The notes beneath the pieces were generated by a model that saw only the letters and a list, made by a program, of their open reading frames with translations, was not told the origin of the DNA and searched no databases. Below are positions 42,620-51,758 of a DNA stretch of 64,000 bases, piece by piece (the stretch's first letter is position 1; the number at the start of each line of letters is the position of its first letter). A program made the position numbers and the translations under genes. Location: NCBI RefSeq assembly GCF_000427625.1, contig NZ_KE386569.1, forward strand, positions 4,259,279 through 4,323,278, read 5' to 3'. The stretch is from Methylobacter luteus IMV-B-3098 (GTDB lineage Bacteria > Pseudomonadota > Gammaproteobacteria > Methylococcales > Methylomonadaceae).

Positions 42620-43981
42620 ATGAATGCAAATACACCACGTATATTAGTCGTAGATGATGAGCCGGATATTCGCCGCCTGGTATGCGAAATTCTTGAAGAT
42701 GAAGGGTATCAGGTCACTATGGCCGAAAACGCCCGCGAAGCTCGGGAGTCAAAAAAAATTAGCGATCCCAATCTGATTCTGCTGGATATCTGGATGCCGG
42801 ACAGCGATGGGATTTCGCTGTTGAAAGAGTGGGTGGTCGAAGATGAGACGCTTTGTCCGGTAATAATGATGTCCGGGCACGGCTCGGTAGAGGCAGCTGT
42901 CGAGGCAACTCGCCTGGGCGCTTATGATTTTCTTGAGAAACCCTTGTCGTTGGCAAAGCTGTTATTGATTGTCGAAAGAGCCCTGGAAGCCAGTAATCTG
43001 CAAAAAGAAAATGCTGGGCTTAAGCAGCAGCTGATTACTGATCTTGAGCCTGTGGGTAAGAGCGCTACAGTGGCAAGAACCAAGGATCAATTAAAGCGGC
43101 TTGCGCAGCATGAGGCTCGCGTGCTGTTTGTTGGTGAAGCGGGTGTTGGTAAAGAGATGTACGCACGCTATTTGCACAATAACAGTGCTCATCGGCATGG
43201 TCCTTTTATTGATGTGGCCGTAGGCAGTATCTCGCCGGAAAATTCAGCCGTAGAATTTTTTGGCAAAGAGGATGCCGGTAAAATTTATCCGGGGTTGCTG
43301 GAGCGGGCGCATAACGGAACGTTGTTTTTAGGTGAAATCGGCGGCATGGATAAAGAAACCCAGTTAAGGTTGCTCAGTGCCCTGGAGTCCAGCTCTTTCT
43401 TGCGGGTTGGCGGCAGCCAGGCGGTTCGCGTCGATGTTAGAGTGGTTGCATCGACCCGGATTGCATTGGATGAAGAGGTCAAGGCGGGGCGCTTCCGGCA
43501 GGATTTGTATTATTTGCTTAATGAAGTCACGCTCGAGATTCCGCCGTTACGGGAGCATAGTGAGGATGTGCCTGCATTGCTGAGCTTCTATGTCGACTAT
43601 TTCGTTAACCAGGATAAGCTGCCTTTTCGGCGGTTTTCCATAGCAGCTCAGAATTTCCTGCGCAATTACAGTTGGCGCGGCAATGTACGGGAACTGAAAA
43701 ACCTGGTGCAGCGGCTCATGATTTTGGGTGTTGGGGAAGATATAGAGCTAGATGAAGTCAAGCTGGCGCTGGGGTCAGTTGTCGGTGACGTTTATACTGC
43801 TTCGTCAGTCCCTGAATTTTTTAATCTGCCGTTAAAAGAAGCCAGAGATCATTTTGAAAAAGCCTACCTGGAATATCATTTTGAAAAAAATGGCGGCAGT
43901 GTGGCAAAGTTAGCAGCTGCTGTGGGCATGGAGCGCACGCATCTTTATCGCAAACTGCATTCGTTGAATATTAAATTATGA
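42620..43981 (+). CDS. ntrX: NtrX-like response regulator with degenerate sigma54-activation region
   Basis: A 453-residue regulator with receiver, AAA+ and Fis-type HTH domains. The receiver has the acidic pair in VVDDEPDIRR and the phosphoacceptor Asp in LILLDIWMPD. The AAA+ domain keeps a Walker A (GEAGVGKEMYARYL), but Walker B reads LFLGEIGG in place of LFLDEIG. The GAFTGA loop needed to contact sigma54 is absent: the region EFFGKEDAGKIYPGLLERA replaces it. The HTH is AKLAAAVGMERTHLYRKL. So it probably regulates DNA without classical sigma54 activation, as reported for some other NtrX proteins. Confidence 0.94.
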   Translation: MNANTPRILVVDDEPDIRRLVCEILEDEGYQVTMAENAREARESKKISDPNLILLDIWMPDSDGISLLKEWVVEDETLCPVIMMSGHGSVEAAVEATRLGAYDFLEKPLSLAKLLLIVERALEASNLQKENAGLKQQLITDLEPVGKSATVARTKDQLKRLAQHEARVLFVGEAGVGKEMYARYLHNNSAHRHGPFIDVAVGSISPENSAVEFFGKEDAGKIYPGLLERAHNGTLFLGEIGGMDKETQLRLLSALESSSFLRVGGSQAVRVDVRVVASTRIALDEEVKAGRFRQDLYYLLNEVTLEIPPLREHSEDVPALLSFYVDYFVNQDKLPFRRFSIAAQNFLRNYSWRGNVRELKNLVQRLMILGVGEDIELDEVKLALGSVVGDVYTASSVPEFFNLPLKEARDHFEKAYLEYHFEKNGGSVAKLAAAVGMERTHLYRKLHSLNIKL

Positions 43982-44038
43982 GTAACGCCGGTGATTTGTT
44001 ATTATATGTGGTTAATACGCCCGAAATAGTAAATAAAC

Positions 44039-44067
44039 TTGAAAAAGTTGATGGCGTTTAGTAGAAT
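44039..44067 (+). promoter_or_regulatory. Sigma70-type promoter for rplM-rpsI
   Basis: TTGAAA (44039-44044) and TAGAAT (44062-44067) are separated by exactly 17 bases, about 44 bases before the rplM ATG. The position after ntrX and before a highly expressed ribosomal operon fits well. Confidence 0.7.
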
Positions 44068-44110
44068 TCTCGCTCTTTTATTGAGCCTTTAACAGAAAGA
44101 CTAAGTAACG

Positions 44111-44539
44111 ATGAAAACATTTAGTGCAAAGCCAGCAGAAGTTAAGCGCGATTGGTACGTAGTTGATGCGGAAGGGAAGACGCTGGGCCGTCTTGCTTCT
44201 GAGATTGCGCGTCGTCTTCGCGGTAAACACAAACCAGAATATACACCGCATGTTGATACCGGTGATTACATTATTGTAGTCAATGCAGAGAAAATAGGCG
44301 TTACCGGCAATAAAGAAAAAGATAAATTGTATCAGCATCATACGGGTTATGTCGGTAATCTGAAAACCGTTAGTCTGGGCAAATTAAGAAAAACCTTCCC
44401 TGATCGTATTCTCAATACCGCGGTTAAAGGAATGTTACCTAACAATCCACTGGGTCGTGCAATGTTCAAGAAATTGAAAGTTTATGCAGGTCCCGAACAC
44501 GATCATCAGGCTCAACAGCCAAAAGTTTTAGAATTATAA
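44111..44539 (+). CDS. rplM: 50S ribosomal protein L13
   Basis: The 142-residue L13 protein of the large ribosomal subunit. The family body [36 protein letters not shown] and [20 protein letters not shown] is full length. It begins the usual two-gene operon with rpsI. In E. coli, L13 represses this operon through its leader; I cannot identify the element here. Confidence 0.99.
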   Translation: MKTFSAKPAEVKRDWYVVDAEGKTLGRLASEIARRLRGKHKPEYTPHVDTGDYIIVVNAEKIGVTGNKEKDKLYQHHTGYVGNLKTVSLGKLRKTFPDRILNTAVKGMLPNNPLGRAMFKKLKVYAGPEHDHQAQQPKVLEL

Positions 44540-44550
44540 GCGGGTAGACC

Positions 44551-44943
44551 ATGGCAGCAGCTCAGTATTATGGAACAGGCCGTCGTAAAAGTGCAGTAGC
44601 GCGCGTTTACGCAACAACAGGCACTGGAAAAATCACTATTAACAACGTCAGCATCGAAAAATACTTCGGTCGTAAAACCGATCAGATGGTTTCCCGTCAG
44701 CCGCTGGAATGCGTCGATATGGAAAGCAAATTCGACGTTAACGTGATTGTTAAAGGCGGAGGCCCTTCCGGTCAGGCTGGTGCTATTCGTCACGGTCTGA
44801 CGCGCGCATTGATGGAATATGATGAAGCATTGCGTTCTCCGCTTAGAAAAGCCGGATTTGTCACACGTGATTCACGTGTCGTAGAACGTAAAAAAGTGGG
44901 TCTCCACAAAGCTAGAAAACGTCCACAATACTCAAAACGTTAA
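44551..44943 (+). CDS. rpsI: 30S ribosomal protein S9
   Basis: The 130-residue S9 protein of the small subunit. It starts [19 protein letters not shown] and ends in the basic tail [11 protein letters not shown] that reaches the P-site tRNA. It lies 11 bases after rplM and is followed by a terminator. Confidence 0.99.
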   Translation: MAAAQYYGTGRRKSAVARVYATTGTGKITINNVSIEKYFGRKTDQMVSRQPLECVDMESKFDVNVIVKGGGPSGQAGAIRHGLTRALMEYDEALRSPLRKAGFVTRDSRVVERKKVGLHKARKRPQYSKR

Positions 44944-44981
44944 TTATTTATGTATAACTAAGGTTATACATACAAGTAAGA

Positions 44982-45018
44982 AAGGGTCGCATTCGTCTCA
45001 GAGTGCAGCCCTTTTTTT
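44982..45018 (+). terminator. Intrinsic terminator after rpsI
   Basis: AAGGGTCGCATTC pairs, with one mismatch and two wobble pairs, with GAGTGCAGCCCTT around a short loop and is followed by seven T residues. It ends the rplM-rpsI transcript 38 bases after the S9 stop. Confidence 0.85.
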
Positions 45019-45052
45019 ATGGGTTTTAGGAATCTCCTGGTCAGGAGGTCAT

Positions 45053-45787
45053 ATGAAAATATCTATTGTTGTTCCTGTTCATAATGAAGCCGATAATATT
45101 CTCTCGTTAATTGAAGAGATCGTTAAGGCGATGAGTCAGGCGCAAGCCTATGAAATTATTTATGTCGATGATGGCAGCAGCGACAATACTGCGGCTGTTT
45201 TACAGCAAGCACTTCAGCAGGTTAAGGCGCTGAGAGTTTTTCGACATGAACAAAGTTGTGGCCAAAGCACGGCTATTCATACGGGGGTCAAAGCCGCAAA
45301 TTATTCCTATATAGCAACTTTGGACGGTGATGGTCAAAACGATCCTGCCGATATTCCCCGCTTGTATGAAGTATTCGTGCAGCAAAGCAGTAACCTAAGC
45401 AATTTATGGATGGTGGCTGGATGGCGAAATAAACGTCATGATTCTGCCTGGCGGCTTTTTTCGTCTAAAGTGGCCAATACAGTGCGGGCTCGTTTGCTGG
45501 GTGATAATACGCCTGATACAGGATGCGGCCTCAAAGTGTTTTTAAGGGATAAATTCCTTCAATTGCCTTATTTCGATCATATGCATCGCTTTTTGCCGGC
45601 TTTAATTTTAAGAGCTGGGGGGCAGGTAATTTCCGAACCGGTCAATCATCGCCCCAGAATGGCCGGTTATTCAAAATACGGCACATTAGACCGGCTTTGG
45701 GTAGGAATTACCGATTTATTAGGCGTTATATGGTTGAAGCAACGAGCAAAGTTGCCGGTAATAAAGGAAAGTGAAAATGGATACTGA
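45053..45787 (+). CDS. Family 2 glycosyltransferase (dolichol-phosphate mannosyltransferase-like)
   Basis: A 244-residue GT-A fold transferase. It starts ISIVVPVHNEADNI and has IIYVDDGSSDNT, the metal-binding D-x-D region in ATLDGDGQNDP, and a C-terminal RHR-like segment RPRMAGYSKYG. No C-terminal membrane helices follow, so it is soluble or peripheral. Likely reaction: transfer of a sugar from UDP-sugar to undecaprenyl phosphate. It overlaps the LpxB-N-like gene. With the GT39 gene it forms a cluster for adding sugars to lipid A or other envelope glycans. AGGAGGTC lies before its ATG. Confidence 0.92.
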   Translation: MKISIVVPVHNEADNILSLIEEIVKAMSQAQAYEIIYVDDGSSDNTAAVLQQALQQVKALRVFRHEQSCGQSTAIHTGVKAANYSYIATLDGDGQNDPADIPRLYEVFVQQSSNLSNLWMVAGWRNKRHDSAWRLFSSKVANTVRARLLGDNTPDTGCGLKVFLRDKFLQLPYFDHMHRFLPALILRAGGQVISEPVNHRPRMAGYSKYGTLDRLWVGITDLLGVIWLKQRAKLPVIKESENGY

Positions 45788-46055
45788 AAATATCTGGCTG
45801 ATTATCGGTTTTTTAGGGCAGGGATTGTTTTCGGCTCGATTTATCGTGCAATGGCTTAAGAGCGAGCGCGAGAAGAAAAGCGTGTTTCCTATAGCGTTCT
45901 GGTATTTCAGTATTGCCGGTGGAGTTACGCTTTTTGCTTATGCCGTGCATCGACAGGATCCTGTGTTCATTGTCGGCCAATTAACCGGCTTGTTTATCTA
46001 TCTGCGAAATCTGTATTTTGTTATTTACGAACATAAGAATCTGAAAATCGAATAA
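45777..46055 (+). CDS. Lipid-A-disaccharide synthase N-terminal-domain (LABN) small membrane protein
   Basis: A 92-residue protein of the LpxB N-terminal domain-like family, with three hydrophobic helices. The pattern GQGLFSARFIVQWLKSEREKKSVFP and the closing FVIYEHKNL are characteristic. It is often found between a GT2 and a GT39/ArnT-like gene, and may act as a flippase-like or anchoring partner for lipid-linked sugars; that role is inference. The ATG at 45777 is chosen: AAGGA lies nine bases before it. A GTG at 45771 is in frame. Confidence 0.88.
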   Translation: MDTENIWLIIGFLGQGLFSARFIVQWLKSEREKKSVFPIAFWYFSIAGGVTLFAYAVHRQDPVFIVGQLTGLFIYLRNLYFVIYEHKNLKIE

Positions 46056-46081
46056 GTTTTTCGCGTTTTTCTATATTGCTA

Positions 46082-47704
46082 ATGTATCAATTCTTGTCTG
46101 CCCGGTTGTGGATCGTTCTTCTTTGGGGGGGCTTGATCGCAGTTAATCTCTCCACGCGCCCATTAATTCCCGTCGATGAAACCCGGTATGCAGCCGTTGC
46201 GTGGGAAATGTGGGTCAGGGGGGATTTTCTCGTCCCTTATTTAAATGGTGACAGTTACAGTCATAAACCGCCGTTATTATTTTGGTTGATGCAGTTCAGT
46301 TGGCTGGTATTGGGTGTTAACGATTGGTCACTGCGGATTATCGGCCCATTATTCTCGCTGGCATCCTTGTTCTTATCCCGTGCCATCGCTCGTATATTAT
46401 GGCAGGATAGAGAACAAGTCGAAGCGCTTACGCCGCTGATATTGCTGGGATGTTTTTTCTGGATCGTTTTCAGCACGTTAACGATGTTCGATATGATGCT
46501 GGCTTTCTTTGCATTGCTGGGTATCTATAGCCTATTGAAACTCGCTTATTCGGGCTTGTCTTTTAAGTATTGGCTGTTGCTGGGAGTGGCGATAGGCGCA
46601 GGAGTTTTAACAAAAGGCCCTGTGATTCTGCTGCATTTGCTACCTGTTGCGCTGTTGGCGCCGTGGTGGCGTCAGGCCAACGAATACAGCTGGCGGCACT
46701 GGTATTATCGTATTGGTGCTGCTGTTTTAATAGGTGCTGGCATCGCTTTGTGCTGGGCGATACCGGCCGGTATCGCCGGCGGTGAAGCTTATAGAAAGGC
46801 AATTTTCCTAGGGCAGACTAGCGGTCGTTTGGTCGAATCCTTTGCGCATCGACTGCCCTGGTGGTGGTATTTGGAAATGTTGCCATTATTGCTGCTGCCG
46901 TGGCTGCTATGGAAACCCATATGGACAGGGTTCAGAAAGCTGAACTTAAACGATACTGGCATGCGTTTTTGTCTGGCCTGGGCAGTACCTGTTTTTATTG
47001 CTTTTTCGTTAGTCAGCGGCAAGCGGATCCATTATCTATTACCCTTATTACCTGCTTTGGCGTTGATACTGGCGCGGGCAGCAGATGAAGTGGCAGATCA
47101 AGGTTGCTGGAAGCGCGCCCATCTTGTCGTTATGGGAATATTCGCCTCATTTGGCATGATCTTGATGGTGTTGCCCGGTTTTAATGATCATTATCACTGG
47201 CGAGATGAGCTGTCGTTAATTTCGCCGGTATGGGGCGCTTTGCTATTGACGGTTGCTATCACTCTGGGATTGGTTAAGGCCAAAGATGCGCCGAGTTCCG
47301 CTTTTTATCTCTGCATGGCATCGCTTGTGGCGTCGCTGGCGATTTCATGCGCTTTTTTTGAGATTAAAGCAGACCATTACGATACAAAGGCAGCGGCCCA
47401 AAAAATCGCCGGCTTAATGAATGAAAACAAAGCCATCGCTTTGTATGGTAACAAGTATCATGGTCAGTATCATTTTGCCGGACGGCTTAAGCAACCGCTT
47501 ACTATAGTGCAGAACGTCAATGGTCTATACGACTGGGCCAACAGTCATCAAGACGGTTATATTATCGTAACTTACAAGAATGCAAGAACATTGCCTGAAT
47601 CAGTCATCAGCTATCATTATCCTTATAAAAGCCAGAACATAGGCTTGCTTTCATGTAAGGCACTGCTTGAAAACCCAAGTCTAGGCTCTGTTCTGAAGCC
47701 TTAG
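46082..47704 (+). CDS. ArnT-like family 39 glycosyltransferase
   Basis: A 540-residue polytopic transferase with about 12 hydrophobic helices. The first loop has the GT-C acidic motif PVDETRYAAVAWEMW (D-E near residue 34) and the H-K-P-P motif in YSHKPPLLFWLMQ, shared by ArnT and PMT enzymes. It would transfer a sugar from a polyprenyl phosphate to lipid A or another periplasmic acceptor. The ATG at 46082 is preferred over the in-frame TTG six bases upstream. No arnA/arnB-type sugar-nucleotide genes are nearby, so the sugar is unknown. Final gene of the GT2-LABN-GT39 cluster. Confidence 0.9.
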   Translation: MYQFLSARLWIVLLWGGLIAVNLSTRPLIPVDETRYAAVAWEMWVRGDFLVPYLNGDSYSHKPPLLFWLMQFSWLVLGVNDWSLRIIGPLFSLASLFLSRAIARILWQDREQVEALTPLILLGCFFWIVFSTLTMFDMMLAFFALLGIYSLLKLAYSGLSFKYWLLLGVAIGAGVLTKGPVILLHLLPVALLAPWWRQANEYSWRHWYYRIGAAVLIGAGIALCWAIPAGIAGGEAYRKAIFLGQTSGRLVESFAHRLPWWWYLEMLPLLLLPWLLWKPIWTGFRKLNLNDTGMRFCLAWAVPVFIAFSLVSGKRIHYLLPLLPALALILARAADEVADQGCWKRAHLVVMGIFASFGMILMVLPGFNDHYHWRDELSLISPVWGALLLTVAITLGLVKAKDAPSSAFYLCMASLVASLAISCAFFEIKADHYDTKAAAQKIAGLMNENKAIALYGNKYHGQYHFAGRLKQPLTIVQNVNGLYDWANSHQDGYIIVTYKNARTLPESVISYHYPYKSQNIGLLSCKALLENPSLGSVLKP

Positions 47705-47802
47705 ATAAACACTATTTCTGCAGCGACCTACTGCTTATAAATATTTCATGACGGATAGCCGACGCTTCAGCCAAAACGACAGATAGCGCCGGACTCGCGG
47801 GT

Positions 47803-50046
47803 TTATTTCCAGATACTGACAATATTAGTAAAGTCATCCGTCCACGGTTTCACGTCAAAATACAATGGCAATTTCTGCCAGTTGCCGAGATGGCTAAGAC
47901 GTAGCGGTTCCAGTGTTTCGGCATGATTTGCCATAACTACCCAATCTGTCGCCACAACCAGCGGAACTTCCTGCTGCGGTTTGAATTCCTGAATCAAAGC
48001 GGCTAAATGCAGTTGCTTGGCATGATCGGATAATACTTTCTTTAGCGCCAGATGACGGTTGGTTATGTGAAAAGCCAGTATGCCATCGGGTTTCAGTTTT
48101 TTGAAATAAAGCTCAATCGCTTCCTGAGTCAGAAGATGTGTCGGCACTGAGTCCGAACTAAAGGCATCCATGACCAATAAATCGAATTTCTTATCAGGCT
48201 CTTTTTCCAGTGACAAGCGGGCATCGCCTATGCGCATGATCGCATTATGACTGCATTGCTTAAGATAACTGAAATACGCTGGATTACTGGCGACTTCGAC
48301 TACCAGCGGGTCGATCTCGTACAGCGTCCACTCCTGCTGCTGCTTGGCATAACAGGTCAAAGCGCCAGCGCCAAGGCCTACAACGCCGACTTGCCAGTTC
48401 TGGTTACCGTTATCGTATTCTTTAAAAAGCTGCCCCATAGGCCCCGGACGGCTGTAGTAGGTCAACGGCGTTTGAACGTGGGCAGCCGCCAGGCGTTGAG
48501 CTCCATGCTTGGTCGTGCCGTGGAAGAGTTCGTGATATTTTTCCGGGCGATTTTGCTCATCAGTTAATACACTCTCGCGTACTGAAAGGACGCCAAAAAA
48601 GCTGCGCTCCTGATAAAGCGTGTTGGACAGCAGTCCATGCAGTCCCTGTGTAAAGAAAATAAGAATGCCGGTCAGCAGGGCGAGTGTGATCGGTTGTCGT
48701 CTGAAGGCATAGGTCAGGCCGGTTATTAAAATCAAGCCGACGCCGATCGTATCGAGATATTGAGGCAGATCATCGCTGCTGGCATACACAATCAGGCCGA
48801 TAATGATAAGCGCCGCCGGCAATATTAACTGTGATACCCAGGCCATTTTATGGTCGCCTATCGACGATTTCAGGCCGGGACGAAGCAATAATGCTGCGAC
48901 TATCATGATCGGGTATTCATAGACCGCATTAAAGATAAAAGGCGCTACGAAAGTATTGAACATGCCGCCCAACATGCCGGCAAATGACATGATCAGGTAA
49001 AAAGTTGTTAGATGCCGGGTATGGGGCCTGCTTTTAGCCAGTTCACCATGGCAGACCATGACGGCCAGAAAAAAAGCCAGCAGGTGCAGCATCAGATCCA
49101 TCCAATAGGGGAGCACTGCCGGGTTGATGAATGAGTAGGCAATAAACGGCAACAGTACAACGGGCTGTAACCTGACCATTAGCGGATGGGTGACAGGATT
49201 CCATTTGGAAAAAACAATGATAAAGGACAGGAGATATAACGTTAATGGAATGATCCACAGCAGCGGTACCGATGCGATATCGGTGCTGATGAAATTGGTC
49301 AGGCCCAACAGCAGGCTGGATGGGACGAAGGCCAGCGCCAGCCAGTGCAACTGGGTGTAAGGATTCAGATCGCCAGTATTAATCAAGCTTTCTTGCGGGG
49401 ATTCGGCTTGTGTTCGGGTTTTCCATAAGATGGATGCGCAGCCGGCGATCAGTATGCAAAGCAACAGGTAGCCGATGCTCCAGTAAGTTTTCTGGTCAGC
49501 CAGTCCTATGTTCGGTTCCAAAATAAAAGGATAGCTCAGCAAGGCAATCAAGCTGCCGGTATTGCTTGCCGCATAAAGATAGTAAGGATCATGACTGGTA
49601 TGGTGGCCGACATTGGCGAACCATTTTTGGATCAGCGGCGCCGTAGTCGATACCACAAAAAAGGGCAGGCCGATAGCTAGAAGCAACGTCCAGAACAGCC
49701 AGAAGGTAGGATCACTGTCTGTCGGCGGGATAGTGCTTTCTGGCAGCGCCAGAGGCAGGGCCAGAAAACTGGCCAGCATCAGGCCAGCATGTATCAGAAT
49801 TTGGCGCTGCTGGTTTTGGCGAGTTGAAATATAGTGAGCGTAAAGATAGCCGAGGAATAAAATGCTTTGGTAAAACACCATGCAGGTGTTCCAGACTGCC
49901 GGAGAGCCTCCCAGTAAGGGCAATAAAATTTTCCCGAACATGGGTTGCAGAACAAACATCAGTGAGGCGCTGATAAATAATGTCGCTGCAAATAAGAATA
50001 TCAGAGATAAATTACGGTCTGTTTTTGTTTCTGAATGGTTGCGCAT
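47803..50046 (-). CDS. Fused MFS transporter-like / spermidine synthase-like protein
   Basis: A 747-residue protein. Residues 1 to about 470 form about 12 membrane helices of an MFS-like module (LPLLGGSPAVWNTCMVFYQ near the start). The last 250 residues form a soluble Rossmann domain of spermidine-synthase type: VGVVGLGAGALTCYA, LYEIDPLVVEVA, and LLVMDAFSSDSVPTHLLT. The aminopropyltransferase active-site pattern is altered in this family, so true spermidine synthesis is doubtful. Its substrate is unknown. It is convergent with the GT39 gene. Confidence 0.9.
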   Translation of the reverse strand: MRNHSETKTDRNLSLIFLFAATLFISASLMFVLQPMFGKILLPLLGGSPAVWNTCMVFYQSILFLGYLYAHYISTRQNQQRQILIHAGLMLASFLALPLALPESTIPPTDSDPTFWLFWTLLLAIGLPFFVVSTTAPLIQKWFANVGHHTSHDPYYLYAASNTGSLIALLSYPFILEPNIGLADQKTYWSIGYLLLCILIAGCASILWKTRTQAESPQESLINTGDLNPYTQLHWLALAFVPSSLLLGLTNFISTDIASVPLLWIIPLTLYLLSFIIVFSKWNPVTHPLMVRLQPVVLLPFIAYSFINPAVLPYWMDLMLHLLAFFLAVMVCHGELAKSRPHTRHLTTFYLIMSFAGMLGGMFNTFVAPFIFNAVYEYPIMIVAALLLRPGLKSSIGDHKMAWVSQLILPAALIIIGLIVYASSDDLPQYLDTIGVGLILITGLTYAFRRQPITLALLTGILIFFTQGLHGLLSNTLYQERSFFGVLSVRESVLTDEQNRPEKYHELFHGTTKHGAQRLAAAHVQTPLTYYSRPGPMGQLFKEYDNGNQNWQVGVVGLGAGALTCYAKQQQEWTLYEIDPLVVEVASNPAYFSYLKQCSHNAIMRIGDARLSLEKEPDKKFDLLVMDAFSSDSVPTHLLTQEAIELYFKKLKPDGILAFHITNRHLALKKVLSDHAKQLHLAALIQEFKPQQEVPLVVATDWVVMANHAETLEPLRLSHLGNWQKLPLYFDVKPWTDDFTNIVSIWK

Positions 50047-50462
50047 TTTAAAAATCGCCCTTTGGGCTTATTGTTATAAATGCGCTAATGATAAAGCATT
50101 TGCTATGCTCAGGGATAAGCAAAGGCAATAAAAAAGGCGGTTTTACCGCCTTTTTTATTTACCAGCTCTACGACTATCGGTATTTTCTCATCATTTCCTG
50201 CGATTGGGCTAAACGTCTGCTGATATTATCGAGTGTAGCATCGTATATTATTATTCATTGGAGTGCGTTCTGCCTTGGATATTCTCGCCTGACGTCACTT
50301 GTTTATTGCTGTTCAAATAAAGAGCATCCGTGTAGTCACTGTATCAGTTGCCTTGATTAACCGATTGTTTGTAAAAACTGAATCCGTTAAGCATAGAATT
50401 AAAACGACAACGGAAATCGAAAGGTTTGTATAAGTTTAAAATTATCGATACAGTGGCTGTTA
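50047..50462. other. Non-coding gap with a strong bidirectional hairpin
   Basis: No full gene is seen. The perfect hairpin at 50129-50156 ends an about 300-base stretch downstream of the leftward cytochrome c gene. On the minus strand a 26-codon stop-to-stop frame at 50177-50254, ending in EMMRKYR, precedes it but has no usual start at its beginning. The stretch could be a long 3' untranslated region or encode a small RNA; this is undecided. Confidence 0.5.
50129..50156. terminator. Bidirectional intrinsic terminator
   Basis: AAAAAAGGCGGT-TTT-ACCGCCTTTTTT is a perfect hairpin with A/T runs at both ends, so it can stop transcripts on either strand. On the minus strand it lies 307 bases after the cytochrome c gene end and 82 bases before the MFS fusion gene. 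Confidence 0.85.
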
Positions 50463-51029
50463 TTATAAAGAGCCAAAATAAGCGGCCAATGCTTTAAAAT
50501 CTTCTTCGGACAAATTGGCAGTAATAGCCTGCATCGGGCCGCCTTTGCGTGAGCCATCCTTGAAGCTTTTCAACTGCTGAACCAAGTATTCAGGGTGCTG
50601 ACCCGCCAGTCTCGGAAACTGGTTATTACCTTCAGCAGATGCACCATGACATCCCAGGCACATACTCGCTTTAGCCTTGCCTTCTTTGGCCAATGCCGGG
50701 TCACCGCCGATTTTTTCGGCTTTCTGGGTTGAATAGTAAGCGGCCAGATTCGCTATATCTTCGTCCGCCAGGTTAGCGGCCATTGGCTGCATGACTGGAT
50801 TACTACGATTCCCGTTCTTAAAGGCATTCAGTTGATTAATGATGTAGTTCGATTGCTGCGCTGCAAGATTCGGCCATTGGGGGTTGCTGCTATTGCCTTT
50901 GGGACCATGGCAGCCGCCACAAGTCTCTGCTTTTTTTTCGCCGGCTGTTATGTCGGCGGCTGAAACCGGGATTGTTGCAGACCAGGCCAGGCATAGAAAT
51001 AGCGTAAGGATTTGCTTGAATACAACCAT
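50463..51029 (-). CDS. Diheme cytochrome c (c4-like)
   Basis: A 188-residue periplasmic cytochrome with a signal peptide ending PVSAA and two c-type heme sites, CGGCHGP and CLGCHGA, one in each half. The halves repeat the same plan (W-P-N-L-A-A-Q-x-x-x-Y-I-x-x-Q-L then F-P-R-L-A-G-Q-x-x-x-Y-L-x-x-Q-L), with a heme-ligand methionine in each (PMQPMAANL and PMQAITANL). This is the c4 pattern. It would carry electrons from bc1 to an oxidase; the bc1 genes lie 2 kb away. GAGGTG lies before the ATG. Confidence 0.95.
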   Translation of the reverse strand: MVVFKQILTLFLCLAWSATIPVSAADITAGEKKAETCGGCHGPKGNSSNPQWPNLAAQQSNYIINQLNAFKNGNRSNPVMQPMAANLADEDIANLAAYYSTQKAEKIGGDPALAKEGKAKASMCLGCHGASAEGNNQFPRLAGQHPEYLVQQLKSFKDGSRKGGPMQAITANLSEEDFKALAAYFGSL

Positions 51030-51169
51030 GTTTCACCTCACAAAAGAATTGAGCATTAGATGATTTTGAGTTAGACGGGCAATTGAACGCGTCTGTCTTA
51101 TTTTTATTGGGAACATTTACTATACAACTAAAAAGATTAAGTGATAATAAAAAAGTTCAGAGGCTGAGT

Positions 51170-51670
51170 ATGATTGCACCGGATAACACAGCAAGTATAT
51201 TTCCCATGCCTGCTATTGGCGTTGGCGGGATCGTGTTCAATAGTCAAAACCAGGTTTTACTGATACAGCGCAATCAACCGCCTGCCATGGGTTTGTGGTC
51301 TATACCGGGCGGTAAGTTAGAGGCGGGCGAGTCTTTAACGGAGGCCTGTAAGCGAGAGATTAAAGAGGAGACGGGGCTGGAGACGGAGATTAGAAATATT
51401 GTCGCGGTAGTCGAAAGGCGGATTGAGAATTTTCACTATGTGATTATTGACTATTTGGCCCTGTTAATTGACGAAGATCATGCGATGCCGATAGCTCAGA
51501 GCGATATTGCCGATGCAAAATGGGTCCCGTTGGAAAGCATCACTGACTATGAGTTGGTTGATGGCTTAGCGGAAATTATCAGGCGCACTTCCTGCATTTA
51601 TAAAGGGGATCATATGGCAGGATTATATGATGTTGATTCGAAAGGTACGGATTATATTCCTTTATTGTAA
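51170..51670 (+). CDS. Nudix hydrolase
   Basis: A 166-residue Nudix hydrolase. The Nudix box is complete: G-x5-E-x7-R-E-U-x-E-E-x-G-U, seen as GKLEAGESLTEACKREIKEE followed by TGL. The N-terminal strand IGVGGIVFNSQNQVLLIQR is typical of ADP-ribose or nucleoside diphosphate-linked hydrolases. Substrate is not evident. The ATG at 51170, with CAGAGGCTGAGT before it, is chosen over an upstream TTG at 51083. It is divergent from the cytochrome gene. Confidence 0.92.
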   Translation: MIAPDNTASIFPMPAIGVGGIVFNSQNQVLLIQRNQPPAMGLWSIPGGKLEAGESLTEACKREIKEETGLETEIRNIVAVVERRIENFHYVIIDYLALLIDEDHAMPIAQSDIADAKWVPLESITDYELVDGLAEIIRRTSCIYKGDHMAGLYDVDSKGTDYIPLL

Positions 51671-51758
51671 ATATTTATGCCTGAGGCCGCTTAGTGTATA
51701 AGCATCTGAATCCGGTTAAAATATCGGAAATTTATCTTCATTCAGGTACATAATCGGC

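Noticed and set aside
47803-50046. True spermidine synthase
   Set aside because: The domain is fused to a membrane transporter-like module and belongs to a family whose active site differs from SpeE; a polyamine role is not shown.
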